64,000 bases of DNA from Flavitalea plasmicola (GCF_030546645.1 NZ_JAUOTO010000003.1:278956-342955), one strand, 5' to 3'; positions 1 to 9,444 are shown, counted from the stretch's first letter. The notes: generated by a model not told the origin, from the sequence alone. Numbers and translations are program-made.

Positions 1-85
1 AGGCAATGGCCGGAATAAGCGAAAGCGCGGTAGCGATTAGCCGTACGAAGGGATTGCTGCGTTGTTGTAGATGGATGGTTGGCAT
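1..85 (-). CDS. Partial exported protein, N-terminus only
   Basis: An open frame runs off the left edge from an ATG at 85; a second in-frame ATG lies at 109. The 28 visible codons start MPTIHLQQRSNPFVRLIATA and continue with a hydrophobic stretch ending PAIA, which looks like a signal peptide with arginines ahead of a short hydrophobic core. The gene is codirectional with the barrel protein upstream (stop at 177), 91 bases away, so the two may be cotranscribed. Nothing of the mature protein is visible, so no function can be given. Confidence 0.4.
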   Translation of the reverse strand, partial: MPTIHLQQRSNPFVRLIATALSLIPAIA

Positions 86-176
86 AGGTGAAAAATTTAA
101 ATGAAACATGATTAAATGCATGGCGGTCGTAAAAGTTCGAAAAAGAAAAATTTAAAAGAACAAGTCCCGGCAATAT

Positions 177-1634
177 TCATAAAAACACCTGCGTCGAAAG
201 GACAAAGGTTCCTTTGGAGTCTGCTTGCCGGTGATCAACGACGATCGGCCGGGTCTGATATTTAATTGAAATTCTGGCGTGATGACCGTCCAGGTAGATA
301 TTGCCGCCGGCACTCCACCAGGTAAATTTGGCACTCCCGTATCGGTCAAACTGCTGAAAACTGTATTCGGCAAAGGGTTGCAACCGGACAGCATCTGTCC
401 TTAGCAGCGTTTTAGGCAGCAGCAGACCTGCCTGGGTGAACCAGGAGGATCCAGTGCCGATGATCGGCGCGAGATTGCCGAAACCTGCTTGCGAAACGGC
501 GCCGGCATAGCCCTTGGCAGGACCTACATTCTCGTTAATGATCGAACCGTTCCTCAGATAGTTGGGGCCAAAATCATCGTGGTAGTAGACGGTGTAACCC
601 GTAATAGCCCAATTTTTCCGTGCGCCGCCGAATGGGATATCCGCAAATAGATCGGTCGCCCAAATGGCAATATCATGTTTTATAAGGGGAGACGAACTCG
701 TATTGTCGGCCTGGGTTGACGTCCCATCGGCCGAGTAGTAGTAGCCGGCCCCGATATTCAGGACTTTCCTGGTGCCTACATAGGTCCCGGTGGTATAAGG
801 GACCAGACTATTCTCCTGTTCGAAGATATCCCAGGAGGCGTAGCCGGTAGTCGACAATTTGCCTTCGGCATTGTTGTCAACCGCATAGTTCATTTCGGGG
901 GAGTTTGCCGGATAGGCAATGGGTGGATTAACGACCGTGAATGGCTTGTTGATGGCCCAGCGATACGGCACCGGACCGATCTTGCCTTTAATGTATACGC
1001 CAACCTGCCGACCTAACTGATCGGAATTGTCTATCAAGGGCCAGTTATAAAGCGGTGCATCGATTGCCAAAAAGTTGAAAGAACTAAGCGAACTCATTCT
1101 GCTAATCCCAACCCAATAATGCAAACCGGTCCCGATGTACAACGACACGAAATTCGGCTTCCTGGTGGTGAAGTCATTGTCCGGAACAACGGTGAATTCA
1201 TTCCATAGCTCGTGAACATAGATTGAAGGCTTTTTACCCAGGGTTCCGGCAAAACCAGGTCCCCCATTGCCGGTATTTCCTCCGCCCGCCGCCCCGCCGC
1301 TCGAAAAGGTCTGGTTGTCCATACCTACGGTGGCCAGTATAAGATAGCGCGGACTAAGCTGTGTATAGACGGCAAACCGGAACTGCCGTACACTGAAATC
1401 GAACATATTTTTCCTGGGGATGCCATTCACCGCTGTCCCGGGGTTGAGGTCGGTATAGCGGGCCATAAAATCACTCCAGATCAGAAATCGGATGTATTTT
1501 TTTCCCGTGCTGTCCAGCTTGATGGACATGCCATCCTGATAAGTGGGTGAACCGCCCTGGCCGTAGATATTGGTGATGAGGGTTGTCATCAGGACCAATG
1601 TGCAAAAGGTAAATATTTTTTTTGAAAGAGCCAT
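177..1634 (-). CDS. Outer-membrane beta-barrel (porin-like) protein
   Basis: This is a protein of about 485 residues that starts MALSKKIFTFCTLVLMTTLI and has a Sec signal peptide ending near IYGQ. The ATG at 1634 was preferred to one 18 codons upstream because it sits directly before the signal peptide. The mature part alternates short polar and aromatic strands rich in Tyr, Trp, Phe and Gly, and ends in a hydrophobic strand closing VFL, as expected for a beta-barrel inserted by the Bam machinery. It resembles the porin-like proteins common in Bacteroidota (compare phosphate-selective porin families), but no family signature is decisive. Charged residues are spread through the barrel. The substrate is unknown. 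The nearest upstream gene is a divergently transcribed hydrolase. Confidence 0.6.
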   Translation of the reverse strand: MALSKKIFTFCTLVLMTTLITNIYGQGGSPTYQDGMSIKLDSTGKKYIRFLIWSDFMARYTDLNPGTAVNGIPRKNMFDFSVRQFRFAVYTQLSPRYLILATVGMDNQTFSSGGAAGGGNTGNGGPGFAGTLGKKPSIYVHELWNEFTVVPDNDFTTRKPNFVSLYIGTGLHYWVGISRMSSLSSFNFLAIDAPLYNWPLIDNSDQLGRQVGVYIKGKIGPVPYRWAINKPFTVVNPPIAYPANSPEMNYAVDNNAEGKLSTTGYASWDIFEQENSLVPYTTGTYVGTRKVLNIGAGYYYSADGTSTQADNTSSSPLIKHDIAIWATDLFADIPFGGARKNWAITGYTVYYHDDFGPNYLRNGSIINENVGPAKGYAGAVSQAGFGNLAPIIGTGSSWFTQAGLLLPKTLLRTDAVRLQPFAEYSFQQFDRYGSAKFTWWSAGGNIYLDGHHARISIKYQTRPIVVDHRQADSKGTFVLSTQVFL

Positions 1635-2022
1635 AAAAGTAGATTTAGCATCTGTTGATAATCGATGGCTATCAGAAAAGAATGCCAATTCTTAATTCAA
1701 ACACAGTTAATGAATTACATAAAGGCTCGTGAAAGAGAACTGGTGATATTCCGTTACATAGGGCGGCCTAAGTGATATATCAATAATTCGTTCGTTCACT
1801 AACTGATGGGGCAGATTTCGCTCGCGATCTTTTGGATATCCCGCCGCATCCGTCAAAGTCTGCTATTAAGTCGGCACCTCGTAGCGGTGATATTTAGATA
1901 ATCGTCCTGGCAAATCGCGGCATATCGTCGTTTTATGGAACGATGATCCAGCCGGATCAATTGGATATAAACAAATTAAAAGTTGGTATCCAATTGGAAG
2001 GAACGAAATAAAAATATTTAAA
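1635..2022. other. Intergenic region between divergent genes, no gene seen
   Basis: These 388 bases separate the barrel gene (leftward) from the hydrolase gene (rightward). Short frames on the minus strand have no family features and overlap the start of the hydrolase gene. A TTGGCATTC sequence on the minus strand near 1675 recalls a sigma-54 -24 element but has no matching -12 GC. I see no RNA gene, terminator or clear repeat. Confidence 0.5.
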
Positions 2023-2811
2023 ATGAAAGCAGTAAAATGTTTCCAAAGGTCGGCCACCAAAGTTATACTTTGCACGTTGGCCTGCAGCCTGTGCCTGTCC
2101 GTTACAACGCCGGCCCAGACAACTGTTGTTAAGAACGTCGTCATTGTTCATGGCGCGTTTGCCGATGCCTCCGGATGGCAGCAGGTATACGCGGAACTGA
2201 CAAAGCATGGGTATGCAGTTACCCTTGTGCAAAACCCTTGTACCTCGCTGAAGGCCGATGTGGAGGCAACAAACGTCGCCCTGGACAAGATGAGCGGTCC
2301 GGTAATCCTGGTCGGTCATTCCTGGGGCGGTACCGTCATCACGGAGGCCGGCTTGCATGAAAGGGTGGCCGCGCTAGTGTACGTGAACGGCTTTCAACCG
2401 GAAGTTGGAGAAAATACGGTGAAGCTCGCGTCGAGCGCTCCGGCCAAGCCTGAAAATGGCCTGCTGCCGCCCGACGAGAAGGGTAACATCTTTTACGACG
2501 AAGCAAAATTTCACGCTGGCTTTTGCGCTGATGTCAGTCAGGAGACGGCTGATTTTATGTATGCCTCCTCCGGATACATCCCTGCGGCGGCCTTTGAGAC
2601 GCCGGTTACACAGGCAGCGTGGAAAAGCAAGCCGACCTTTGGCATTTCGTCGAACGGCGACAAAAGTATTAATCCTATCATTACGCTCAGTGGATACAAA
2701 AGATCCCATAGCATCGTTACGCAAATAGACGGCAGCCACGTAGTTTTCATGACTCATCCCAAAGAAGTAGCCGCTGTTATCATGGAGGCGGCAAAGACGG
2801 TCAGCAAGTGA
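2023..2811 (+). CDS. Secreted alpha/beta-hydrolase
   Basis: The protein has 262 residues. An N-terminal hydrophobic segment (about 12-30) ends at a signal-peptidase-like TPAQ, so it is probably periplasmic. The alpha/beta-hydrolase fold is shown by the HGAF oxyanion segment near residues 43-46, the nucleophile elbow GHSWGG with Ser100, and a C-terminal GSHVVFMTHP that supplies the catalytic His. Proteins with this layout (Abhydrolase_6) include esterases and the salicylate-esterase-like group of plants; the substrate cannot be read from sequence. It stands alone, divergent from the barrel gene and convergent with an SDR gene. The start follows an A/T-rich leader with no clear Shine-Dalgarno sequence, as is usual in this phylum. 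Confidence 0.8.
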   Translation: MKAVKCFQRSATKVILCTLACSLCLSVTTPAQTTVVKNVVIVHGAFADASGWQQVYAELTKHGYAVTLVQNPCTSLKADVEATNVALDKMSGPVILVGHSWGGTVITEAGLHERVAALVYVNGFQPEVGENTVKLASSAPAKPENGLLPPDEKGNIFYDEAKFHAGFCADVSQETADFMYASSGYIPAAAFETPVTQAAWKSKPTFGISSNGDKSINPIITLSGYKRSHSIVTQIDGSHVVFMTHPKEVAAVIMEAAKTVSK

Positions 2812-2856
2812 TGCTTAACAAACGGATATTTCGTCCAGCCGCCAGCGCTGGGTAGC

Positions 2857-2883
2857 AAAAAAAAGGGCCGATCCAGTCGGCCC
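2857..2883 (-). terminator. Rho-independent terminator of the SDR gene
   Basis: GGGCCGA (2865-2871) pairs with TCGGCCC (2877-2883) around a 5-base loop. Read leftward the stem is followed by eight T (A-run at 2857-2864). It lies between convergent genes and best serves the leftward SDR gene that stops at 2936. Confidence 0.8.
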
Positions 2884-2935
2884 ATTTAATTGATCCGTCT
2901 TTGGCGGACACTTACAGACAAGCAGCATGTAATTC

Positions 2936-3706
2936 CTATACTTGCGCCTGGCCGCCGTCCACGAAGATTTCGCTTCCGGTCATGTAGGTACTATCGTCCG
3001 ATGCCAGGAAGACAGCTACCGCAGCAATCTCCTCCGGATCGCCAACCCGCGATAACGGCGACTGATCACAGAAGCTTTGCAACGCTTGTTGTTGAGCGCC
3101 GGTTGTATCGAGCAGATTCAGCAGGCCAGGCGTGGTGGTTGCACCGGGAGAAAGCACGTTTACCCGAAAGGTTGTTCCCTGAAGGTCCAGAGCCCAGCTC
3201 CGGGCGAAATTTCTGATCGCGGCCTTGGTGGCGCTGTAAACACTGAAGGCGGCGGTTCCCTTTGCCCCCGTCGACGAACCCGTCAGAATGATCGATGCGC
3301 CTGGCGCCAGCAGCGGAAGGGCTTTTTGAACGGTAAAAAGGGTTCCTTTCACATTGACGTTGAAGGTCCGCTCAAATCCTTCTTCTGTAATATGCCCCAG
3401 TGGCTCGAGGGTGCCCAGGCCGGCGTTGGCAAAGACGATGTCCAGGTGATTGTGGTTGGATCGAATGACGGAATAGATGCGGTCAAGATCCGACAGGTTG
3501 CTTATGTCCCCCCGGATAGCCGTCACGTTGTCGCCAATAGAGGCAACTGCTTCATCCAACTGTTCCTGGCGACGGCCGGTGATGTAAACATAGGCTCCTT
3601 CGGCGACGAATCGTTTAGCGCTGGCCAGGCCGATACCACTGTTGCCACCGGTTATTAGCGCAACTTTACCGTGTAGTCTACCTGCGGGTTTTAATACGTT
3701 CTTCAT
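2936..3706 (-). CDS. SDR family NAD(P)-dependent oxidoreductase
   Basis: This is a classical short-chain dehydrogenase/reductase of 256 residues, the usual length. It has the nucleotide-binding TGGNSGIG loop near the N-terminus, the NAG segment (FANAGLG), the catalytic Ser in the GSSTGA region, YSATK as the catalytic Tyr-Lys pair, the PGATTTP turn, and the C-terminal MTGSEIFVDGG typical of tetrameric FabG-like members. GRR after the second strand is compatible with NADPH use. The ATG at 3706 was chosen over one 11 codons upstream because it follows an ACAAACAATC leader and starts the homologous region. Substrate is unknown; no neighbour shares a pathway with it. Confidence 0.85.
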   Translation of the reverse strand: MKNVLKPAGRLHGKVALITGGNSGIGLASAKRFVAEGAYVYITGRRQEQLDEAVASIGDNVTAIRGDISNLSDLDRIYSVIRSNHNHLDIVFANAGLGTLEPLGHITEEGFERTFNVNVKGTLFTVQKALPLLAPGASIILTGSSTGAKGTAAFSVYSATKAAIRNFARSWALDLQGTTFRVNVLSPGATTTPGLLNLLDTTGAQQQALQSFCDQSPLSRVGDPEEIAAVAVFLASDDSTYMTGSEIFVDGGQAQV

Positions 3707-4051
3707 GATTGTTTGTGTTTTTGACTTATCACTCAGCATTAAACTATTGTACCAAGAGTCAAGTATTTGTATCGCAGGAATTTATGCTCAGTGGTCAATG
3801 GATGAAGGCACGGAATAGCGCAAGCCGCCGACCAGTTGTTGAAATCCCGACAATCAGGAAGATCGCCGGTGCATTCACCCCCTTTGACCTTACCTTTTCC
3901 CTCCCTGGTATTCATTGCTATTTCAACGCTGCCTTTAAAAATGGCGAAATGTCGATGAGTGCGGATAGCGATAATAAGCGCAAATGCCCGTGCCATAAGA
4001 AGTTAGCTGTTGGCATAAAATTGCGCTTGATCTCATCCTAAATCAACAATC
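3707..4051. other. Intergenic region, no gene supported
   Basis: These 345 bases lie between an SDR gene (leftward) and the metallo-hydrolase gene (rightward). Open frames of 85-110 codons exist on both strands but lack low-complexity-free core features, family motifs or a plausible start context. TGGCA-N5-TTGC at 4011-4024, 28 bases before the next ATG, resembles a sigma-54 promoter with a spacer one base short. Confidence 0.5.
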
Positions 4052-5011
4052 ATGTACACCAACAGCAACAATTTAAGCCGACGTAATTTTCTGGCAACCG
4101 CTGGCCTGCTGACTGCCGGCTCGCTTCTGTTTCGCACCCGCTTGTTCGGACAGGATCAAGGAGATGGGCCGGTTCAACAAATCAACAGGGCCGCTGCTAC
4201 CGCGAAAATCAATGTTACCAAGCTGAGGGGTAATATTTACATGGTCGAAGGATCTGGCGGGAACATTGCCGTATTAAATGGTCCGGATGGAATGCTTCTG
4301 ATAGACGCAGGCATAGACGTGTCAAAAGAACATGTGATGACAGCGCTAAAGTCCATCAGTAACCAACCCGTTAAAATGCTGATCAATAGTCATTGGCATT
4401 TCGACCACACCAGCGGTAATGTGTGGATGCACGAGGCCGGCGCCACGATTCTATCCCAGGATGTAACCCGGGATCATTTATCGACAAAGCTATACCAACC
4501 GGAATGGAATTACACCTTCCAGCCCTTACCAAAGGGTGGAATACCGACCATTGTTTACAAAGACGAATACAAAAAAGAATTCAACGGCGAGAAAATTCAC
4601 GTGAAGACCTACAAACCGGCGCACACGGATGGCGACTCCTCGATCTACTTTCCCCACGCGGATATTTTGCATGTCGCCGATACCTTCTGGAATGCATACT
4701 ATCCCTTTATCGACTATGCTACGGGCGGGAGCATAAATGGTATGGTTGCCGCCGCCGCCCATAACGTCGCACAAACCACCAACCACACGATCGTTATCCC
4801 TGGCCACGGGACCATCGGCAACCGGGATCAGCTGATCCAGTTCCATGATATGCTTGCCACCGTTCGGGAACGCGTTTTCCAACTGAAAAAGCAAGGCCGA
4901 ACGCTGAAAGAAGTCGTAGCAGCCAAACCGACCGCGTCCTTTGATCCCAAATTCGGCAACTACGTCATAAAAGGGGACTTCTTTACCAGATTGGTCTATG
5001 CCGGCGTTTAA
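4052..5011 (+). CDS. Metallo-beta-lactamase-fold hydrolase with Tat-type signal
   Basis: The protein has 319 residues. The N-terminus carries LSRRNFLATAGLL, a twin-arginine signal motif, so export in folded form is likely. The metallo-beta-lactamase fold is complete: HWHFDH (His114, His116, Asp118, His119), His191 in PAHTDGDS, Asp210 in HVADTFW and His252 in PGHG, giving a two-metal (usually Zn) site. The arrangement fits the broad MBL-fold hydrolase/quinoprotein-relay group seen next to oxidoreductases, not a clear class B beta-lactamase. The next gene to the right is a sigma-54 activator, with a palindromic element between them that could also act as this gene's terminator. Confidence 0.85.
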   Translation: MYTNSNNLSRRNFLATAGLLTAGSLLFRTRLFGQDQGDGPVQQINRAAATAKINVTKLRGNIYMVEGSGGNIAVLNGPDGMLLIDAGIDVSKEHVMTALKSISNQPVKMLINSHWHFDHTSGNVWMHEAGATILSQDVTRDHLSTKLYQPEWNYTFQPLPKGGIPTIVYKDEYKKEFNGEKIHVKTYKPAHTDGDSSIYFPHADILHVADTFWNAYYPFIDYATGGSINGMVAAAAHNVAQTTNHTIVIPGHGTIGNRDQLIQFHDMLATVRERVFQLKKQGRTLKEVVAAKPTASFDPKFGNYVIKGDFFTRLVYAGV

Positions 5012-5035
5012 ATGGCGGAAGCGCCCGATTCAATG

Positions 5036-5088
5036 GTTAGCGACATATCATTAATGGAGAAGGCGGGATTAGCGACATGTCGCTAATC
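5036..5088. promoter_or_regulatory. Candidate paired activator-binding sites (UAS) upstream of the sigma-54 activator gene
   Basis: GTTAGCGACATAT (5036-5048) is followed by the perfect 18-base palindrome TTAGCGACATGTCGCTAA (5069-5086). The first element is the left half of the second. Both recur, with the same order, at 9445-9490. The position, 50-100 bases before a sigma-54 promoter, is where enhancer-binding activators bind. The palindrome with its GGCGGGA/TCTCCCGGCC flanks and TTTT could also fold as a terminator for the hydrolase gene to the left; both roles are possible. Confidence 0.6.
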
Positions 5089-5138
5089 TCCCGGCCTTTT
5101 ATAAGCGTCGATAAGTGATATTCAATATTGTACGTGTC

Positions 5139-5154
5139 CGGCATTGGCTTTGCC
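5139..5154 (+). promoter_or_regulatory. Sigma-54 (-24/-12) promoter of the GAF-type activator gene
   Basis: CGGCATTGGCTTTGCC matches the sigma-54 consensus TGGCAC-N5-TTGCW at GGCA (-24) and TTGC (-12), with the required ten bases between GG and GC. Transcription would begin near 5165. This rules out the start codons at 5128 (TTG) and 5155 and fixes the ATG at 5179. Confidence 0.65.
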
Positions 5155-5178
5155 ATGTTATCGCTAAACAGAGGCTAT

Positions 5179-7947
5179 ATGTCGACGAACTCCAAAATGG
5201 CTGGCCTGAACGAACGCAAGAACAACGATCTCTCCGCTTTGATCAATGACTACGCTGACTATATGCAGGGCCTCGAACAGCGATTTAACGAGGCGATCAA
5301 ACGATTAGCCACCGATGAGACCGCCCAACCCGACGAAGAAGAGAAGGCCATCCTCCTGGACCTGAGTACCGAAATAGCGGCGGCCAGGAACAGGGAGAGC
5401 CTGTTCGACACCGTTCATTCAAAACTGGCTGCGTTCTTTGATATCGAGGGCTTAACACTCATTTTCACCGGTTCTGAAGAGAGGATATTCGAGATCCATG
5501 CGTTTGAAAAAGTACGGACGGCGGGCCAGGTTCAGCTGGGTACCTATACGACAAAAGTACCTGACACCATCCTGGGCCATATTCTGCGGGATCTGACGAT
5601 GGTTTCCGGGTCGCTTTGTTTCGAAACCGCGCTATACGCGTCGCGGTTTCCGGAAGTGGATTTTTTTAACACCTGGCTGTCAAAAGGCTGGCGAAACTTC
5701 GCGATCGTCTCTTTACAGGTGAGCGAAGAGGTATTAGGATATCTTCTTCTGCATATGTTCCCGCAGACGGTAAGTTCCCTGCGCACGAATCTGCTGAAAG
5801 GGGTGAGCGCCCAGTTGTCGGTCGGTCTCTCCAATATCAATAGGATAGAGGAGACGTTGCGCAGAAAAAGCGAAATGGAATTGTTGCTGGTTATCAACAC
5901 AGGACTGGCCTCCGTCAGGGGAGCGGAGGAGCTGGCAGATTTTATCAGAAATACGTTCAAAAAACTGTTTGGATGCAGCCATACCATGATCGCGGTATGT
6001 AATGAAGATGGCCTTACGCTGGATGCCTTCCTTCTGGACGAAGATGCAAAGGCGAAGATCCGGGTTTCCCACCTGAGCTTTCGGGACTGTCCCAACAGGC
6101 CGGATGACGCGGTTTTGGGCCTGGCAAGATCCACCAATATGCCGTTGGTATTCGATCTTCATGAGCTTGCGGCACAGGACAATCCGCCATTGTATGTAAC
6201 CATCAACGACGATTTGCAGCAAAAAGCGCTTTTGGTCATACGTCTGGCAAAGGCAGACGATGTGGTGGGATTTTGGTTCATCTATTTTAGGGACAAGCAG
6301 ATCATCACCGCCGAAAAAATGACATTGATCCAAAGTCTTTCCCATCAGCTTTGCATATCCGTTGCCAATATCTCCGCCAACCTGGAGATAAAAAAAAGGG
6401 AAAGTGAAAAAGAACGGTTACTGAAATTCAGCAACGCGATCGCACCAGTCCGGGACAAAGTGACCCTTTCCCAAATCCTGAAAACGCAGCTATTCGAACT
6501 ATTTGGGATTGAGAATTATGTCATTCATACATTCGATCCGGGAAAAAAGGCGGGTTTTCCGCTCTTGTTTAGTGACGACACCGGCGACGGCTCCGGGCAG
6601 GATACGGGTCTGGCGTCCCTGAAGGTCTTTCCGGATGGCCTGCTGGATGGCATTTCGCCGGCTGACGGTCCCGTAAGCTACACGGTCGGTGCCGACGGGG
6701 TCTCGCTGCTTGACGATCGTTTGGCTGAAAGGCCGGGAACCTCCCGCGTCGCCATGGTTATTTCCCTGGGTTCCGACGGCATTGCCGTCCTGAATTTCGT
6801 TCACCCGGACTTTCGGAAGATAAAGCAACAGGAAGCGCTAATGCGAAGCATTTGTTCGCAGATCTCGATCGCTGTCTCCAATATTATCGCAAATGAGACA
6901 GTAAACCAACAACTGGTAGAAATCCGTCGATACAAGCAGCAGCTGGAAGAGGAGACGATCTACCTAAAGGAAGAGATCAAAGTCAATCAGAACTATTCTG
7001 AGATCATTGGGGATAGCCAGGCGATACATAAGACCTTTCATTTGGTAGCACAGGTTGCACCATCTGACACGACCGTTTTGATCCTGGGAGAAACGGGAAC
7101 CGGCAAAGAGTTGGTGGCACGTGCCATTCACAACAATTCGCCGAGAAAAAGCAAACTGATGGTTAAGGTCAATTGCGCAGCCCTGCCTGCCAACTTGATC
7201 GAGAGCGAATTGTTTGGTCACGAACGAGGCAGCTTCACCGGCGCTACCGATAAGAGGGTTGGAAAGTTTGAATTGGCCAATAATGGAACCCTGTTCCTGG
7301 ATGAGATCGGTGAAATGCCCCTCGAATTACAAGTCAAACTTTTACGGGCGCTGCAGGAAAAGGAAATTGAACGGGTGGGCGGCAGGGGCACTATTAAGGT
7401 GGATGTTCGGATCATCGCGGCAACCAATCGAGACCTCGAGAAGGAGGTGGACGCCGGTCGCTTCCGTGGCGATCTTTATTACCGGCTGAATGTTTTCCCT
7501 ATCGAATTAGCCGCCTTACGCGATCGAAAGGAAGATATCCCTGTATTGGCCGCGCATTTTATACAACTCTATTCCAAAAAGACCGGTCGTCAGATTACTA
7601 CTTTAGGTAGCAGAGCGCTCCAGGAAATGATGCAGTACAGCTGGCCGGGCAACATTCGGGAACTGGAACATCTGGTGGAACGCAGCATTCTGTTGACAAC
7701 AGGCCGTACGCTAAAACAAATTCATCTTCCGACCAACAAGGTGGTTCCGGCAGCAATCGATGGCTCCGCCGATGGCTCGTTAAAAACAATTGATGAAAAC
7801 GAGCGCGATCATATTCTGAAAGTCCTGAAACATTGCCAGGGCAGAATTTCCGGGGCAGGAGGGGCGGCGGCCATTTTAGGGGTACCCCCAAGCACACTGA
7901 ACTCAAGGATGAAGCGGCTGGGTATTAAAAGAGAACATTTCGCCTGA
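5179..7947 (+). CDS. Sigma-54-dependent transcriptional activator with three GAF-like sensor regions
   Basis: This is a bacterial enhancer-binding protein of about 922 residues. The N-terminal 580 residues contain three weakly conserved GAF-like regions (about 60-225, 230-405, 410-575) and no transmembrane segment, so it senses a cytoplasmic signal or partner. A coiled-coil linker (about 575-605) leads to the AAA+ domain with GETGTGKE (637-644), GSFTGA as the sigma-54 contact loop (684-689), Walker B LFLDE (705-709) and the RLNVFPI region. A Fis-type helix-turn-helix lies at 878-915. The loop has Ser where the textbook motif is GAFTGA. The ATG at 5179 follows GAGG and the predicted transcription start. 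A receiver-type relative follows 98 bases downstream, so the two are probably one operon. Confidence 0.9.
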   Translation: MSTNSKMAGLNERKNNDLSALINDYADYMQGLEQRFNEAIKRLATDETAQPDEEEKAILLDLSTEIAAARNRESLFDTVHSKLAAFFDIEGLTLIFTGSEERIFEIHAFEKVRTAGQVQLGTYTTKVPDTILGHILRDLTMVSGSLCFETALYASRFPEVDFFNTWLSKGWRNFAIVSLQVSEEVLGYLLLHMFPQTVSSLRTNLLKGVSAQLSVGLSNINRIEETLRRKSEMELLLVINTGLASVRGAEELADFIRNTFKKLFGCSHTMIAVCNEDGLTLDAFLLDEDAKAKIRVSHLSFRDCPNRPDDAVLGLARSTNMPLVFDLHELAAQDNPPLYVTINDDLQQKALLVIRLAKADDVVGFWFIYFRDKQIITAEKMTLIQSLSHQLCISVANISANLEIKKRESEKERLLKFSNAIAPVRDKVTLSQILKTQLFELFGIENYVIHTFDPGKKAGFPLLFSDDTGDGSGQDTGLASLKVFPDGLLDGISPADGPVSYTVGADGVSLLDDRLAERPGTSRVAMVISLGSDGIAVLNFVHPDFRKIKQQEALMRSICSQISIAVSNIIANETVNQQLVEIRRYKQQLEEETIYLKEEIKVNQNYSEIIGDSQAIHKTFHLVAQVAPSDTTVLILGETGTGKELVARAIHNNSPRKSKLMVKVNCAALPANLIESELFGHERGSFTGATDKRVGKFELANNGTLFLDEIGEMPLELQVKLLRALQEKEIERVGGRGTIKVDVRIIAATNRDLEKEVDAGRFRGDLYYRLNVFPIELAALRDRKEDIPVLAAHFIQLYSKKTGRQITTLGSRALQEMMQYSWPGNIRELEHLVERSILLTTGRTLKQIHLPTNKVVPAAIDGSADGSLKTIDENERDHILKVLKHCQGRISGAGGAAAILGVPPSTLNSRMKRLGIKREHFA

Positions 7948-8040
7948 TGGTCGATTGTGTTATTTTTCTTTGAACAACGTCGAAAATTTACTTATCTTAT
8001 GACAGCCGATCACCGGTAACATTTATTTGGAGAAAACCAT

Positions 8041-8049
8041 ATGAAGTGA
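8041..8049 (+). other. Two-codon ORF (ATG AAG TGA) overlapping the next start
   Basis: GGAG (8029-8032) stands 8 bases before ATG 8041, the ideal distance, yet this ATG opens only Met-Lys-stop. Its TGA overlaps the GTG (8046) that starts the response regulator gene. It is either a coupling device or the remnant of an in-frame ATG start that lost one A. Confidence 0.45.
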
Positions 8050-9428
8050 ACACCAGAGTATTGATAGTTGAAGATGAATTCATCGAGGCCAATAATTTAC
8101 AAGAAATTTTGGAAGTAGCCGGCTATATGGTAACCGGCATTGCCCGTTCGGTATCCACTGCGCTGAATCTTATCGATAAGCTGCGGCCGGACATCGTTAT
8201 GCTGGATATACAATTACAGGGTAATCTGACGGGTATCGATCTGGCCGTGAAACTTCGCGGTATGAAAATCCCCTTTTTGTACTTGTCCGCTAACTCGAAT
8301 AAATCCATACTTGACGCAGCCAAGGCAACCCAGCCTTATGGATTTCTGGTCAAGCCCTTTCGATCGAAAGACGTACTGGTAATGCTCGATGTCGCCTTGT
8401 ACCTGCATAAACAAGCGGAGGAAGCGGTGAAACGAAAGGAGACGTTGGCAAGAAGCCCTTTGGCTGCCAGTGGGCAGCCGCTGAAGGAAATTATTGGCGG
8501 CAGCGCTGTCATGGCCGATGTCCTTAATAACGTGAGAATTGTTAGCCAGTCCGATACAGCTGTGCTGATCCTCGGTGAAAGCGGCACCGGCAAGGAGCTG
8601 ATCGCTCAAGCGATCCACCGCCTTTCCAATCGCAAGGATAAAGCCCTGATCGTTGTCAACTGTGCAGCATTGCCCGGCAATTTAATCGAATCAGAGCTAT
8701 TTGGTCATGAAAAAGGGTCTTTCACAGGGGCGTTTACCAGGAGGATCGGAAAGTTTGAACAAGCTGACGGCGGGACTATTTTCCTTGATGAAGTGGGAGA
8801 GTTGCCGCTCGATTTGCAGGTCAAGTTCCTGCGCGTCTTGCAGGAAAAAGAGATTGAAAGGGTGGGCGGTACTACCCGGATGGTGGATGTTCGCATCATT
8901 GCAGCTACGAATCGGAACCTTGAGGAAGAAATCAGTAAGAATCGGTTCCGGCTGGATTTGTATTACCGCTTAAATATCTTTCCTATCGTCCTTCCGCCTC
9001 TGCGCGAGCGGCAGAGCGACATATTGCCTCTCGCTCACTATTTTCTAAAGAAATACGCCAGCAAGCGGGGAAAGGAAATCACAGGATTTTCAGATGAGGT
9101 GATAAATATGTTACGCGCTTATAGCTGGCCGGGCAATGTGCGTGAGCTGGAAAATATAATTGAAAGGAGCGTGTTACTTGCCATGGGCTCGCTCATCACC
9201 AATTTGGCGCTGCCGAAAGACAAGGCGAAAGACGTCCCCTTAGTGGACGAAAACCGCGTGAAGACTATTGAAGAAAATGAGCGTGACCACATTGTCTCCA
9301 TACTAATGAAATGTGGATGGAAAGTCTATGGCGAAGGTGGCGCAGCTGAACTGCTGGATATCAATGTTTCCACGCTAAACTCCAGGATGAAGAAATTGGG
9401 CATCGAGAAGAAGAACTACATGAAATAG
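8046..9428 (+). CDS. Sigma-54-dependent response regulator (REC-AAA+-HTH)
   Basis: The protein has 460 residues. The receiver domain (1-120) has the acidic pair at 10-11, phospho-acceptor Asp54 (MLDIQ), Ser81 and Lys103 (LVKPF). The AAA+ domain has GESGTGKE (177-184), GSFTGA (224-229) and IFLDEVGELP, followed by a C-terminal Fis-type helix-turn-helix closely similar to that of the preceding activator. It is an NtrC-like regulator expected to be phosphorylated by a sensor kinase; none is fused or directly adjacent on this strand. The TPR/HisKA_2 kinase at 11795-14089 is the nearest candidate partner. Translation must start at GTG 8046, because the better placed ATG at 8041 is out of frame. Confidence 0.9.
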   Translation: MNTRVLIVEDEFIEANNLQEILEVAGYMVTGIARSVSTALNLIDKLRPDIVMLDIQLQGNLTGIDLAVKLRGMKIPFLYLSANSNKSILDAAKATQPYGFLVKPFRSKDVLVMLDVALYLHKQAEEAVKRKETLARSPLAASGQPLKEIIGGSAVMADVLNNVRIVSQSDTAVLILGESGTGKELIAQAIHRLSNRKDKALIVVNCAALPGNLIESELFGHEKGSFTGAFTRRIGKFEQADGGTIFLDEVGELPLDLQVKFLRVLQEKEIERVGGTTRMVDVRIIAATNRNLEEEISKNRFRLDLYYRLNIFPIVLPPLRERQSDILPLAHYFLKKYASKRGKEITGFSDEVINMLRAYSWPGNVRELENIIERSVLLAMGSLITNLALPKDKAKDVPLVDENRVKTIEENERDHIVSILMKCGWKVYGEGGAAELLDINVSTLNSRMKKLGIEKKNYMK

Positions 9429-9444
9429 CAGGTGTCGCCCTTTC

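Noticed and set aside
1665..1690. TTGGCATTC on the minus strand as a sigma-54 promoter for the barrel gene
   Set aside because: It has no GC at the -12 position and no copy of the paired upstream elements.
4011..4024. TGGCA-N5-TTGC as a sigma-54 promoter for the metallo-hydrolase gene
   Set aside because: The gap between GG and GC is nine bases rather than the strict ten, and no upstream elements like those at 5036 or 9445 are present. Kept only as a weak lead.
3709..4041. 110-codon frame before the metallo-hydrolase gene
   Set aside because: It starts inside the SDR leader and shows no conserved features. An equally long frame exists on the opposite strand, as expected for noncoding DNA.
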